Positions 26,880-36,670 are shown, counted from the stretch's first letter. The stretch is 64,000 nt of DNA from Thalassotalea sediminis (GCF_030295915.1 NZ_AP027361.1:3782001-3846000), one strand, 5' to 3'. Numbers and translations are program-made. Notes: generated by a model not told the origin, from the letters alone.

Positions 26880-27896
26880 GTGATTTTGAAATACCATGAT
26901 TCCATCAAACAAGCTGAACAAAAATCAACGCTAACCATTAAGCAACTAAACTTATGGCACCTACCAGCGTCGCCGATAAACTATTCAGTCTGTTATGAGT
27001 ATATCATTGGCAAAACACCTGAGCTAAATAGACAAATTAAACAGCAGTTATCACTCGGCAAAAAGTTAGACGAATATTTCATTCAAGAGTTATATAAACA
27101 ATATATACTCGGTCAGAGTAATTTTCGAGAAGAGATAATCACCGATATTGATGACCTAGTTGATAATTTAGCTACTAATAATCAACAATCAATGCACAGT
27201 GCGGATACTTTACTTCGCAAACTTGACCATAATATTATTGATCTCAAGTCTAATAATCAAAAAGCCATTACCAATGCCGTTCAACAAATAGAACATGCTT
27301 CAAAGAGTTTTAGACAAAAACAGCAACAACTCGCTAAACAACTCTTATTATCAAAAAAACAATCACAAACATTAAAGTCTGAGCTGGCTGAAATTAAGAA
27401 AGAAGTCTACTTAGATCCATTGACTGGATTGTACAATCGAAAAGCATTGAATAAGAATTTAGAACAGTGGACGCTTGAAGATCCAAACAAACAAATTGCC
27501 GCGATAGTTGTAAATGTTGATAAGCTATCTGCAGTTAGTGATAAATTCGGCGGATTAATTAGTGATGTTTTGCTGTCTAAAATAGCAAATAAAATTGGTA
27601 CTTATGTAGGGGATAGTGGCTTACCTGTGCGTTCTGGTCATGATGAGTTTCTTATTTTATTGCCAGAGATCGAACGAGGCATCGCAAGCGAGATAGCAGA
27701 AAAAATTCGTCAGGGTGTAGAGAAATTAAGATTTGTTAGTAGTAAGTCAGGGGTTAGATTACCACACATGACTATTTCACTGGGTGTAAACGATTTTAAC
27801 CTGTCACAAAATGTAGAGTCCGTCATTAATTACACCCGAAACTTAGTCACAGACATGCAGCGTCATACTGCGAACAAAATTACCGTCGCAACCTAA
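26880..27896 (+). CDS. GGDEF-family protein with degenerate active site (GHDEF)
   Basis: An N-terminal helical domain of about 100 residues of the type found before many diguanylate cyclases (LPASPINYSVCYEYI) is followed by a coiled coil (about 95-175) and a GGDEF domain (about 178-335). The signature reads SGHDEF (G253 H254 D255 E256 F257). The usual D-x-D-x-F-K block is NVDKLS, and the substrate Asn is Ser220, so catalysis is doubtful; an I-site RxxD is not visible. It is soluble. AGGGG lies four bases before the GTG start; TTG at 26886 is an alternative. Expression is probably governed by the c-di-GMP riboswitch upstream. Confidence 0.85.
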   Translation: MILKYHDSIKQAEQKSTLTIKQLNLWHLPASPINYSVCYEYIIGKTPELNRQIKQQLSLGKKLDEYFIQELYKQYILGQSNFREEIITDIDDLVDNLATNNQQSMHSADTLLRKLDHNIIDLKSNNQKAITNAVQQIEHASKSFRQKQQQLAKQLLLSKKQSQTLKSELAEIKKEVYLDPLTGLYNRKALNKNLEQWTLEDPNKQIAAIVVNVDKLSAVSDKFGGLISDVLLSKIANKIGTYVGDSGLPVRSGHDEFLILLPEIERGIASEIAEKIRQGVEKLRFVSSKSGVRLPHMTISLGVNDFNLSQNVESVINYTRNLVTDMQRHTANKITVAT

Positions 27897-28354
27897 TCAG
27901 ACATCGATTCAACTTTAGCAATTAGCGCCATCAATGTTTGTTCACTAAAGACTTCTATACCATGTTGTTGTAACAATGCAGCAGTAACTCCTTGGCCAGG
28001 TATTTTCGTACCATTAAACGAACCATCGTAAATAGTATTACTACCACAGGATGGGCTAGATTCTTTTAACAACGCATATTTAATTCCATGTTTTTTGCAT
28101 ATATCTAGTGTCTGATTAGCACCTTTTACAAAAGCATCGGTAACGTTTTTACCTGAGGTGTCTATAATCAACCCATTTACTCGCTCAGCTGGTAAACGAG
28201 GAATAGACAAACCGCCTGCAACTTCAGGACAAACTTGTATTATTCGACCTTGATGACGCCAGCGCTCTATTACCTCATTGATAAGTTTCTGATGACCACC
28301 ATCATACCTTACCAACTCACCCATCAAGCATGCACTTACTAGTATTTTTTCCAT
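27893..28354 (-). CDS. DUF523 domain-containing protein
   Basis: A 153-aa protein with the DUF523 hallmarks: N-terminal SACLMGELVRYDGGH, central VCPEVAGGLSIPRLPAE and LLKESSPSCGS with conserved cysteines. The conserved Cys residues suggest a metal or Fe-S role, but the function of the family when standing alone is not established. The last four bases overlap the end of the convergent GGDEF-type gene, and its ATG overlaps the stop of the 109-aa gene by one base, so the latter two are probably an operon. Confidence 0.85.
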   Translation of the reverse strand: MEKILVSACLMGELVRYDGGHQKLINEVIERWRHQGRIIQVCPEVAGGLSIPRLPAERVNGLIIDTSGKNVTDAFVKGANQTLDICKKHGIKYALLKESSPSCGSNTIYDGSFNGTKIPGQGVTAALLQQHGIEVFSEQTLMALIAKVESMSD

Positions 28355-28683
28355 TATTGACCGTTAGTTAAATATCGATAAAAAGCGTTTAAATTTTCTT
28401 CCGAGATCAAGTCTATCGCTTCAAACCATATAGACTGGCTATAACATTCAAAATGTAGCCAATAATGGGACTGTCGCCAAGTTACATCATAACTGACCCT
28501 GTCAGCACCAAGGTGAACATTATCCAACGAAATTTCACGATATCGTTCGAGTAGTGACTCGAAGTAATGCGCCACGTCTTCTTGTGACCAATCACTGTTA
28601 AATGCATCTATCGACTTTTCATTATCTATACAAATAATGTTATTAAGCTGTTGCCATTTAATTTTTTCCACACACCAAGACAA
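28354..28683 (-). CDS. Small hypothetical protein, possibly DUF3630
   Basis: A soluble 109-aa protein with no signal peptide or membrane helix. It is rich in Trp, Tyr and acidic residues, with the segment YWLHFECYSQSIWFEAIDL. The pattern recalls the DUF3630 family of Alteromonadales, but I cannot confirm this without a profile search. It lies directly upstream of the DUF523 gene with a one-base overlap and is divergent from the cytochrome gene. Function unknown. Confidence 0.65.
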   Translation of the reverse strand: MSWCVEKIKWQQLNNIICIDNEKSIDAFNSDWSQEDVAHYFESLLERYREISLDNVHLGADRVSYDVTWRQSHYWLHFECYSQSIWFEAIDLISEENLNAFYRYLTNGQ

Positions 28684-28734
28684 TTGATCTATCCCAAAGA
28701 AATGTTAATCGGTTGCATATAATACAAAAAATCT

Positions 28735-28763
28735 GAGACAGCTTTGATCTTTTTTCATATAAT
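28735..28763 (+). promoter_or_regulatory. Promoter of the cytochrome c gene
   Basis: GAGACA and a perfect TATAAT are separated by 17 bases, placing the start about 40 bases before the cytochrome ATG. Confidence 0.5.
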
Positions 28764-28811
28764 CGAGGTAGGCAATTAAATTTTCTAATCAAACACAAGA
28801 GAGATATGGGC

Positions 28812-29111
28812 ATGAAAAAATTTACGCTAGCAGTTGCTGCTACTGTGATGATGGCATCTCCGGTATTCGCAGGCGACATCGCCAAAGGTAAAGCAAAAGC
28901 AATGGTTTGTGGTGCTTGTCACGGTGCAGAAGGCGTTTCTACAAACAGTATGTGGCCAAACTTAAAAGGGCAAAAAGAGCAATACCTATACAAGCAGTTA
29001 AAAGATTTTAAATCAGGTGCTCGTAAAGATCCGATGATGTCTGGTCAAGCAATGTCATTAACAGACGAAGATATGAAAAACTTAGCGGCATATTACGCGA
29101 GTTTAAAATAA
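28812..29111 (+). CDS. Periplasmic class I cytochrome c
   Basis: Small electron carrier: 99 aa with a signal peptide ending in PVFA (about residue 20), the haem attachment site CGACH (Cys33, Cys36, His37) and likely distal Met ligand in DPMMSGQAM (about residue 75). It resembles cytochrome c553/c5-type or single-domain c4-like proteins; the redox partner is not evident from neighbours. I choose the ATG at 28812 (MKK start) over the one at 28806, because AGAGAG then lies at a normal distance. A perfect terminator follows. Confidence 0.92.
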   Translation: MKKFTLAVAATVMMASPVFAGDIAKGKAKAMVCGACHGAEGVSTNSMWPNLKGQKEQYLYKQLKDFKSGARKDPMMSGQAMSLTDEDMKNLAAYYASLK

Positions 29112-29125
29112 GTATTCTTATTTTT

Positions 29126-29149
29126 AAGCGCTCAAAAGAGCGCTTTTTT
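29126..29149 (+). terminator. Terminator between cytochrome c and recQ
   Basis: AAGCGCTC-AAAA-GAGCGCTT followed by more T residues; a T-rich flank on the other side may let it serve convergent recQ too. Confidence 0.85.
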
Positions 29150-29159
29150 ACCCGAATAC

Positions 29160-30995
29160 TTAGTTATCGTGCGCCTTAATGAGACTTAAAAAGGGCTCGC
29201 CATAACGCGCTAATTTAGTTTGTCCGATACCTGATATATTTAGCATCTCAGCTGATGATTTAGGCTTAAAGCGCGCTAACTCTGATAAGGTTGCATCATT
29301 AAATACAATATAAGGCGGTATATCTTCACTGTCTGCGATGTCTTTCCTTAATTCACGTAACTTAGCAAACAACGCTCTATCATATTGACCACCACGCTTG
29401 TCTTGGCGCCAATAACTAGCTTTTTGTAATCTTGGTGTCGCTAAACTTAACGCTTGTTCACCTTTCAAAATAGCTCTCGATGCTTCTGTTAACATCAGCG
29501 CGGAGTGATTAGAAATATCTTGCTGTAAATAACCTAGATGATTGAGTTGACGAATAATTGCATACCAAAATCCTGGCGTTTTATCTTTACCAAGCCCAAA
29601 AGTAGATAACTTATGATGTTTTGCCTGTTCAATTTTTTCATTGTGTTGACCTCTTAATACGTCAACAAGGTATTTAGCATTGTGCCTTTGTTCTAAGCGA
29701 TAAACACATGACAGCACCATTTGTGCAACTTTTAATCCATCAAACTGACTTGGTGGATCTAAGCAAATATCACAATTTCCGCAACCTGAGGTTGTAAACT
29801 CGGCAAAATAATTCAACACTAACTGACGTCGACACGTTTGAGATTCTAAAAAGTCGCTTACGGCAGCAAAGCGCTGTAATTCAACATGCCGCTTATGTTC
29901 ATTTTCGGTGTCATTAATACGTTTTTGAATGCGCTCAACATCCTTCTCATCATGCAAATATAACGCCTCTGCTGCTAACCCATCTCTTCCCGCTCGACCT
30001 ATCTCTTGGTAATAAGCTTCCAATGTTCTAGGCGGTTCAAAATGAATAACAAATCTAATATTGGGTTTGTTTATACCTAAACCGAATGCAACAGTTGCAA
30101 CAACCACTTGAATATTGTCTTTAGCAAAACCATCTTGAACTACAGCACGAATGTCATTTTCCATCCCTCCGTGGTATGCAGCGCAGTTTATACCTGACTT
30201 TGCCAACGCTTCACTTAATTTTTCCACCTGCCAACGGCTACTACAATAGACGATGCCTGCATCTTGTCCACGCTTTTTGATATAGCTGATCACCTGCATC
30301 ACACCTTGATACTTATCAGCCTTTGTTAAACGAATATTAGGTCGATCGAAACTATCAAGTTGAATGTACGGATCATGTAAATTCAACTGCTGTAATATAT
30401 CTTTTCGTGTTGTTACGTCCGCCGTTGCTGTGAGCGCAATCACCGGAATCGTAGGAAACTGTGATTTTAGTATAGCTAATCGTGTGTAGGCCGGTCGAAA
30501 ATCATGCCCCCACTGAGAAATGCAATGTGCTTCATCAATAGCAAATAAACGAATTGGCAGCGCATGTAGCCCTTGTAAAAAATAGTGCTGTGTCAAGCGC
30601 TCTGGCGCTACATATAGTAACTTCAATTGACCATTAGCCAAACGTGAAAATGTCTCTTGAACCTCTTGGCTCGATAACGTGGAATTGACGAATGCAGCCG
30701 GAATACCTTGTCGATTTAGACTATCCACTTGATCTTTCATTAACGCAATTAACGGTGAAACAACAATAGTGATGCCATCTAGCAAAGTTGCAGGCAATTG
30801 ATAGCAAAGTGATTTACCACCACCGGTAGGCATTAATACCAGACAATCTCTTCCTGATAAAATTTGCTCAATAACGTGTTGCTGACCAGCCCTAAATTCA
30901 GAATACCCAAAAACTTCTTGTAAGTTTTTTTGTAACGTATTTATTGGTTCAGCAATGGATAGTTCACTCAATGTAAAGTCTTCTCGAAATAACAA
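29160..30995 (-). CDS. recQ: ATP-dependent DNA helicase RecQ
   Basis: 3'-5' helicase of the RecF repair pathway. The Walker A MPTGGGKSLCYQLP (about residue 55), DEAH box IDEAHCISQWGHDFRP, RQC zinc cysteines (CRRQ, CGNCDIC, about 385-410), winged helix and a C-terminal HRDC domain (about 530-605) are in the usual order, and 611 aa matches E. coli (609). No ATG lies near the start: TTG at 30995 and TTG at 30971 (with GAGAAG upstream) are both possible. It is divergent from the thioesterase gene. Confidence 0.95.
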   Translation of the reverse strand: MLFREDFTLSELSIAEPINTLQKNLQEVFGYSEFRAGQQHVIEQILSGRDCLVLMPTGGGKSLCYQLPATLLDGITIVVSPLIALMKDQVDSLNRQGIPAAFVNSTLSSQEVQETFSRLANGQLKLLYVAPERLTQHYFLQGLHALPIRLFAIDEAHCISQWGHDFRPAYTRLAILKSQFPTIPVIALTATADVTTRKDILQQLNLHDPYIQLDSFDRPNIRLTKADKYQGVMQVISYIKKRGQDAGIVYCSSRWQVEKLSEALAKSGINCAAYHGGMENDIRAVVQDGFAKDNIQVVVATVAFGLGINKPNIRFVIHFEPPRTLEAYYQEIGRAGRDGLAAEALYLHDEKDVERIQKRINDTENEHKRHVELQRFAAVSDFLESQTCRRQLVLNYFAEFTTSGCGNCDICLDPPSQFDGLKVAQMVLSCVYRLEQRHNAKYLVDVLRGQHNEKIEQAKHHKLSTFGLGKDKTPGFWYAIIRQLNHLGYLQQDISNHSALMLTEASRAILKGEQALSLATPRLQKASYWRQDKRGGQYDRALFAKLRELRKDIADSEDIPPYIVFNDATLSELARFKPKSSAEMLNISGIGQTKLARYGEPFLSLIKAHDN

Positions 30996-31093
30996 GGGGA
31001 GTATTTTACCCGAATATACAGATGAGAAGAAAACTTTCTTTTTCTTATAAAACGATGCACACTTAGCTTAACACTCTCATCCGACCAGGTATT

Positions 31094-31549
31094 ATGAATC
31101 AAGCTGATGTCTTTAAACAAATTGCCCATTTCTGGAATAACGGTATGCCGTTTAACCAATTACTTGGCCTAGAAATCAAAAAATTTGACACTCAAACCTC
31201 TGAAATAAGGTTTAAATGGCAAGACAAACTTATTGGCAATCCAATGCAAAAAATACTACACGGCGGCGTAACAGCATCAGCGTTAGATCTCGCAGGTGGT
31301 ATTGTTGCCGCTGCAAATATTATTCAACATTTAGATGATACGTCCGAAGAAAATATTGCCCGTAGCTTGAGCAAGCTCGGCACAATAGATCTTCGCACTG
31401 ATTTTCTCCGTCCTGGTCGTGGCGAAGAATTTATCGCCACCGCTCATATCATTCGAAGTGGCAGTAAAGTAGCAGTAGCGCGAATGGAGTTACATAATGA
31501 AGAAAACGTACATATCGCGTTTGGCACAGGTACCTATATGGTTGGCTAA
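31094..31549 (+). CDS. PaaI-like hotdog thioesterase family protein
   Basis: A single hotdog domain of 151 aa. It carries the family loop HGGVTASALDLAGG (about residue 56), where the His-Gly-Gly and Asp positions shape the active site, and a beta strand region TDFLRPGRGEEFIATAHIIRSG. Such proteins hydrolyse acyl- or aryl-CoA thioesters; the substrate cannot be told from sequence. It stands between divergent recQ and rarD, 73 bases before the rarD ATG, and may be co-transcribed with rarD. Confidence 0.85.
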   Translation: MNQADVFKQIAHFWNNGMPFNQLLGLEIKKFDTQTSEIRFKWQDKLIGNPMQKILHGGVTASALDLAGGIVAAANIIQHLDDTSEENIARSLSKLGTIDLRTDFLRPGRGEEFIATAHIIRSGSKVAVARMELHNEENVHIAFGTGTYMVG

Positions 31550-31622
31550 TGTTTATTGGTTGAAACCCTCCTTAAATTAACGTTACCGTGATAAAATACC
31601 CTTTTTGTCATTATTGCATGCC

Positions 31623-32513
31623 ATGACTGCTCAGGAACAAAAGTTAGGCGTTATTAACGCGCTAGCCGCATACCTCTTATGGGGTTTAGCACCAATATAT
31701 TTTAAGTTGATTGAACATGTACCGGCAGATGAAATAATGGTACATCGTGTCATTTGGTCATGTTTGTTACTCTTCAGCTTTGTACTGATTACGCCTAAAT
31801 GGCGTATAGCTTCTTCACTTTTAAAATCACCTACTGTGATCGGAAAACTAGCATTAAGTGCTTGTTTTTTATCTTTCAACTGGTTTGTATTTATTTGGGC
31901 AGTCAATAATGGTCATATGCTAGATGCCAGCCTAGGATATTATATTAACCCACTGATTAATGTGGCGTTTGGCATGTTATTTCTTGGTGAAAAACTAAGA
32001 AAATGGCAGGGTATTGCTGTTAGCCTAGCGATCATGGGGGTATTGATTCAAATTATCACCTTGGGCACATTACCGATTATCTCCCTAACGTTAGCGACAT
32101 CATTTGCCATTTACGGCTTATTACGTAAAAAACTCCATGTAGACTCAATTGTCGGCCTACTTATTGAGTCTTTTATCATGACACCTGTTGCACTATGTTA
32201 CTGGGTTTTGTTCGTTGATTCAGACACAAGCAATATGATAAATAATGACGTGTCTTTAAACCTGTTGTTAATAGCTACGAGCATTGTAACTACCGCGCCA
32301 CTACTGTGCTTTACTGCAGCGGCTAAACGTTTAACCTTATCTACAATCGGCTTTTTCCAATATATTGGCCCGAGTATTATGTTTATTTTGGCAACGTTTT
32401 ATTATCAAGAGCAGGTTAATAGTGAAAAGCTGATGACCTTCGCATTTATTTGGGTTGCACTGATTATCTACTGTATTGATTCTTATCAAAGCCGACAGCG
32501 TCAGGTCACTTGA
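31623..32513 (+). CDS. rarD: EamA-family transporter RarD
   Basis: Inner-membrane drug/metabolite transporter with ten hydrophobic segments. Close matches to E. coli RarD run throughout: LLWGLAPIYFKL, HRVIWS, FIWAVNNGHMLDASLGYYINP, LSTIGFFQYIGPSIMF. The start is set at the ATG at 31623, giving 296 aa and aligning with E. coli; a TTG six codons earlier is less likely. Substrate is not established; early work linked rarD to chloramphenicol resistance. Its last 13 bases overlap the end of the convergent kinase gene. Confidence 0.93.
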   Translation: MTAQEQKLGVINALAAYLLWGLAPIYFKLIEHVPADEIMVHRVIWSCLLLFSFVLITPKWRIASSLLKSPTVIGKLALSACFLSFNWFVFIWAVNNGHMLDASLGYYINPLINVAFGMLFLGEKLRKWQGIAVSLAIMGVLIQIITLGTLPIISLTLATSFAIYGLLRKKLHVDSIVGLLIESFIMTPVALCYWVLFVDSDTSNMINNDVSLNLLLIATSIVTTAPLLCFTAAAKRLTLSTIGFFQYIGPSIMFILATFYYQEQVNSEKLMTFAFIWVALIIYCIDSYQSRQRQVT

Positions 32514-34408
32514 TCAATGGAAGTAGGTATCGTTAAATTGAATGTTGCGCCTTTATTTGGGCTACTTTCAATAGTAATATCGCCATGCAATTTTTGTTTA
32601 ATAATATTATAAACAATATTCATTCCTAGCCCAGTACCTCCGCTATTTCGCTTAGTGGTATAAAAGGGTTCAAATATATTTAGCAAGACCTCTGGCGCCA
32701 TGCCATTGCCATTATCCGAATAAGTAATATTAACCAGATTCGTTTGTACTGAAATATCTATCGAAATATTGCCTGACGATTTATTTTCGAAACCATGTTT
32801 CAACGAGTTAGTCACCAGGTTAGTGAATACTTGAGCTAATGCCCCAGGTACCGTTTTAACTTCAATATGTTCTTGTCCGCTAACCTCGTAAGTAACACGA
32901 TGTTTTTTCATTTCAGCAGACAAGGTGCGCATGATCTCATTAATATAATCAACCAGGTTTACTTCTCTTGCCTCACCAACAACTTGATCTGCTGCGACTT
33001 GTTTAAAGTTATTTAATAATTCAATCACGCGATTTAATGACGACATATTTAAATCAGCAGCTTGTTCTGTTGCTTCGAAAAATTTCTTCATTTGTGATTT
33101 AGTCAAACAGTTTTCTTCAAAGTCTTCTTTGATCGCTCGTGTACTCTCTAAAGCAGAACTCGTCGAGGTTAATGCAATGCCTAGAGGAGTGTTAATTTCA
33201 TGTGCAACACCTGCAGTCAGTTTACCTAATGACGCCAATTTTTCTGATTGCACTAATTGATTTTGCATTTCCTTCAAGTTGTTAAGTGTTAAGCTCAACT
33301 TGCGTGTTGTTCGTTTATTTTTTGCGAATAACCAAACCAACAGAATCGTAACAAATACAGCAACGCAAATAACAATCGCCAATACCATCAGATAAAATTG
33401 TTGTTGTGCAATGAGCTCTGAGCGCTCTTCTAATTCGACATTTTTCTGATTGAGTTGCTGACCTTGTTGGTCTATTTGCGATTTTTGCTTGGCGATCAAA
33501 TCGCGGTTATAAGCAATTCGGCTTTCCATATCGCTACTTTCTCGCTCTTTCGCCTCAACGGCTTTCTGTTGAATGCCGAGCTCTTTTTTTACCTTCGTTA
33601 ATTGATTAACCATGTCGTTCAACTGCTTTTCTTTAATATCAACGGCTTGTTTTTGCCGTTCAATATCTTTTTGCAACGCAACTAATTGTACTTGTCGTTG
33701 CTCTGCAATTTTTTGCCGTTCTTCCAATTGACTATCAAGTAACCGAAGCCTTTTCGCTGTTGCTTTAAGCGTTTCACTTTGCTGTTGTAAGTCATTATGC
33801 AGTTCGGCTTCTCGTTGTCGCATCTTTTGCATCGCCAATTCGGTTTCTCGGTAAAGTTCAGCGATAACTATTTCTGTACCTCCGAGTAACAATAACTCTT
33901 TTGATGTTGTTAATCCTTCATAAACAATGTTCGATTTATTGACTTCAAATTCAATCACCGATGTATCGTTGTTTAGAAAAAGATTTATCATCGCATTATG
34001 CTTGTCTTTACTGTTATAAGTGACAAGCAATGTATCTGTTTTCCTCAAATCTGAGGCAATTAAAGCAGTATCAATATTATCTTTTACGTCAACAAACACT
34101 AGATCTGCACTAGCAGCATTTTGCACCACACTAACAAACGTGACTTTAATGGGTTTTTGCTTTACTTGTCTGTCACCCAGTTCGCGTAATACATTTTTAT
34201 AAAAGTTGCTATCTTGATAAACAGCAATAGTGAAGGATTTTTTTTGGTTTTCTTCTGGCCAAGTGACGTGCTTTAAGAAATTGTATAAGTAAGCTATTTT
34301 AATTTGTTCACTATTTAGTTGCTGAGCGTGAACATGCGTAACAATGCAAAATTGCGTCATTAAATACATTATTAACAAACCGAGTTTCTTGACCCAAGAA
34401 CAAGGCAT
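32501..34408 (-). CDS. Hybrid sensor: YfiR-like periplasmic domain fused to a histidine kinase
   Basis: Signal peptide (about 8-28), then a YfiR-type domain (about 30-185, IKIAYLYNFLKHVTWPEE) of the family that in Pseudomonas regulates the diguanylate cyclase YfiN. A long Gln/Glu-rich coiled coil (about 190-335), a transmembrane helix (about 340-362), and a kinase core follow. The phosphoacceptor His is in GVAHEINTPLG, with N-box NSLKHGF and G-boxes DNGNGMAPE and GGTGLGMNIV. No receiver domain is fused. It is divergent from the TonB-dependent receptor gene, and a REC-REC-GGDEF gene lies just beyond that, the likely partner set. Signal unknown. Confidence 0.88.
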   Translation of the reverse strand: MPCSWVKKLGLLIMYLMTQFCIVTHVHAQQLNSEQIKIAYLYNFLKHVTWPEENQKKSFTIAVYQDSNFYKNVLRELGDRQVKQKPIKVTFVSVVQNAASADLVFVDVKDNIDTALIASDLRKTDTLLVTYNSKDKHNAMINLFLNNDTSVIEFEVNKSNIVYEGLTTSKELLLLGGTEIVIAELYRETELAMQKMRQREAELHNDLQQQSETLKATAKRLRLLDSQLEERQKIAEQRQVQLVALQKDIERQKQAVDIKEKQLNDMVNQLTKVKKELGIQQKAVEAKERESSDMESRIAYNRDLIAKQKSQIDQQGQQLNQKNVELEERSELIAQQQFYLMVLAIVICVAVFVTILLVWLFAKNKRTTRKLSLTLNNLKEMQNQLVQSEKLASLGKLTAGVAHEINTPLGIALTSTSSALESTRAIKEDFEENCLTKSQMKKFFEATEQAADLNMSSLNRVIELLNNFKQVAADQVVGEAREVNLVDYINEIMRTLSAEMKKHRVTYEVSGQEHIEVKTVPGALAQVFTNLVTNSLKHGFENKSSGNISIDISVQTNLVNITYSDNGNGMAPEVLLNIFEPFYTTKRNSGGTGLGMNIVYNIIKQKLHGDITIESSPNKGATFNLTIPTSIDQVT

Positions 34409-34540
34409 AGATATTTAACCCTTTTATTATTATTATCCGTACTTTACTGACTTTTTAACTAGAAATCACCTGCTAAATTTGACCGATAAGCTCAAGATAG
34501 GTTAGTCTGAAAATCACAGAAAAATAACAATAAGAAGTAA

Positions 34541-36661
34541 ATGCTTAACAAGTCTACCTTAAGTATAGTCTGGCTGTTACTGTTAAGTCTAACGAATCAA
34601 GTAAATGGTGAGATACTAGCGTCAGCAGCTACTCCTGCACGTGACGACTTTCTTAACTTTTCACTACAGCAATTAATTGATACACGAGTCACTGTAGCCT
34701 CACTTACTGAAGAAACCGTTGCACAAGCACCCGTTCCTGTGACCTTGATCACAGAAAACATGATCAAACAAAGCGGCGCTAAAACCCTGAAAGAATTATT
34801 ACTTTCCTATGTACCTGGGTTTACCAATGTTGAAGACCAAAATGAAATAAATATTGCTGCACGCGGTATCTTTAGCTCTGCTCAACAAAAAATACTGATT
34901 ATGATTAATGGTCATCGTTTAAATAGCAGAAGCTATTCAATGGCTACGCCTGATCACAGTATTTCATTAAATAAAGTGCAACAAATCGAAGTATTAAGAG
35001 GGCCCGCCTCTTCGTTATATGGCAATGTTTCTCTAACCGCGACCATTAATATCATATTGAAATCCGCGCAAGATATGACGCATCAACAAGCCACTGTCGC
35101 CGTCGGCAATTATGGTCAAAAATCTGCAAACCTACTGCTTGGTAACTCTTTAAAATATGCAGACTTTATCTTTTGGGCAGATACGTTTCACGCTGACGGT
35201 GAAAAAATAAAGCTAACACCTGAAAATATTTATAGTGAGCATCCTCAACCTAATAGCCAAGCGATTATTTATGGCATCAAAGATAAACATCCTTTTGATG
35301 TTGGTTTGAGTATCACGACAGATATTGGTGACTGGCTATTTAATCAAAGACGAAGCCACTATATTGAACCTTATAGTGCGGGCGGTTTAAGCGGCGAACC
35401 ATATGATTACGATAGCTTTGAAAAAGTAAATGGTACTGGGCCTGGATTTGGATACGTTGCCACTCATGCTGAATATAAGCACAACTATTCTGATCAAGAC
35501 TGGCAAAGTGAAATACGTGTCTATTATGATCAACATCTTGTCGAAACAGCGGTTGTTGTTGAACCTTTAACACCAACTTACCTAGCACCTGCATGGAAAG
35601 AACGTTCACTGGGGCTTTCTAGTACCCTAGAAACTAAGCTGCTAACAGGAGACCTTTTACTTGGTATACAGCTTGAGAATTACAAAGTTTATGCAGGAGA
35701 GCTCCCTACAGGTAACACCAGTTATTCAATCACCATGACTGATAACAACCTACTCCCTTCTGGCACTGAAAGTAACTATTCCGGTTTTTTACAATATAAA
35801 TACCCATTAACTAAAAATTGGCGAGCAAACTTAGGTTTGCGCTACGATTATAAAAATAGAAAGGCAACGAACAATATCAACCAAATAAGTCCTAGGTTGG
35901 GTTTCGTATACCAACATCAAGACGTTAGTATAAAATTTGGTTATTCAGAAGCCTTTGTAGATGCCACGTATTGGAATCGTTTTTCAAAACTTACTTCTTT
36001 TGTCGGCGCGTCAAACTTAAAGCCTGAGAAACTGCGTTCATTACAAATATCACCATCAATAAATTTTCCCGACGCAGACCTGCAACTGACAAGTAATGTG
36101 TTCTATGACCAGTCGGAAGACGTAATATTTAGAGACAATATGGCGACAGAAGTTAATTACAGTAATGCTGGGAAACTCACAACTTGGGGAATTGAGCAAG
36201 AATTAAGCTATTTAACCCCTGTACTAAACGTTAGAGCCAACGCCACATTTAGACGAGCCGTTAGTAGTGAAAAAATACCCGTAAATAACGGCTATGTGCA
36301 TCACGTACCTAAATTTACTGCCAATATCATTACTGACTTCTCACTAACAGAACAGTTAGATCTTCATCTCGCCGTTCGTTATATTGGCAAGCAGTACTCA
36401 CCAATAGTAATTCAGCGCAATGGTAAAGTGCTTACTGATCGCTTTCCTGAACAAGGTGTTGATTTTTATGCGCCTAAAAACACTGAAAAAGCAGTCTTTT
36501 TAGTGAATGCGAATATGCGTTACAACGTAAACGAACAACTTTCATTTGGTGTACGGGTCGACAATGTACTGAATACGCAATATAAACAAGGAGGCACAAC
36601 AATGCACCCCTACCAACAAAAAGGTCGATGGTTCACTGTAGAGATGTCGATTAATTTTTAA
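34541..36661 (+). CDS. TonB-dependent outer-membrane receptor
   Basis: A 706-aa receptor with signal peptide (about 1-24), a plug domain (about 50-175: PVPVTLITENMIKQSGAKTL, IEVLRGPASSLYG) and a beta barrel ending in a terminal Phe (VEMSINF), as outer-membrane proteins require. Substrate is not evident; nothing links it to a siderophore or vitamin B12 specifically. It is flanked by a YfiR-domain kinase (divergent) and a REC-REC-GGDEF regulator (convergent), suggesting a signalling rather than purely transport context. No strong TonB box can be picked out by eye. Confidence 0.9.
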   Translation: MLNKSTLSIVWLLLLSLTNQVNGEILASAATPARDDFLNFSLQQLIDTRVTVASLTEETVAQAPVPVTLITENMIKQSGAKTLKELLLSYVPGFTNVEDQNEINIAARGIFSSAQQKILIMINGHRLNSRSYSMATPDHSISLNKVQQIEVLRGPASSLYGNVSLTATINIILKSAQDMTHQQATVAVGNYGQKSANLLLGNSLKYADFIFWADTFHADGEKIKLTPENIYSEHPQPNSQAIIYGIKDKHPFDVGLSITTDIGDWLFNQRRSHYIEPYSAGGLSGEPYDYDSFEKVNGTGPGFGYVATHAEYKHNYSDQDWQSEIRVYYDQHLVETAVVVEPLTPTYLAPAWKERSLGLSSTLETKLLTGDLLLGIQLENYKVYAGELPTGNTSYSITMTDNNLLPSGTESNYSGFLQYKYPLTKNWRANLGLRYDYKNRKATNNINQISPRLGFVYQHQDVSIKFGYSEAFVDATYWNRFSKLTSFVGASNLKPEKLRSLQISPSINFPDADLQLTSNVFYDQSEDVIFRDNMATEVNYSNAGKLTTWGIEQELSYLTPVLNVRANATFRRAVSSEKIPVNNGYVHHVPKFTANIITDFSLTEQLDLHLAVRYIGKQYSPIVIQRNGKVLTDRFPEQGVDFYAPKNTEKAVFLVNANMRYNVNEQLSFGVRVDNVLNTQYKQGGTTMHPYQQKGRWFTVEMSINF

Positions 36662-36670
36662 TGTTTTGCG

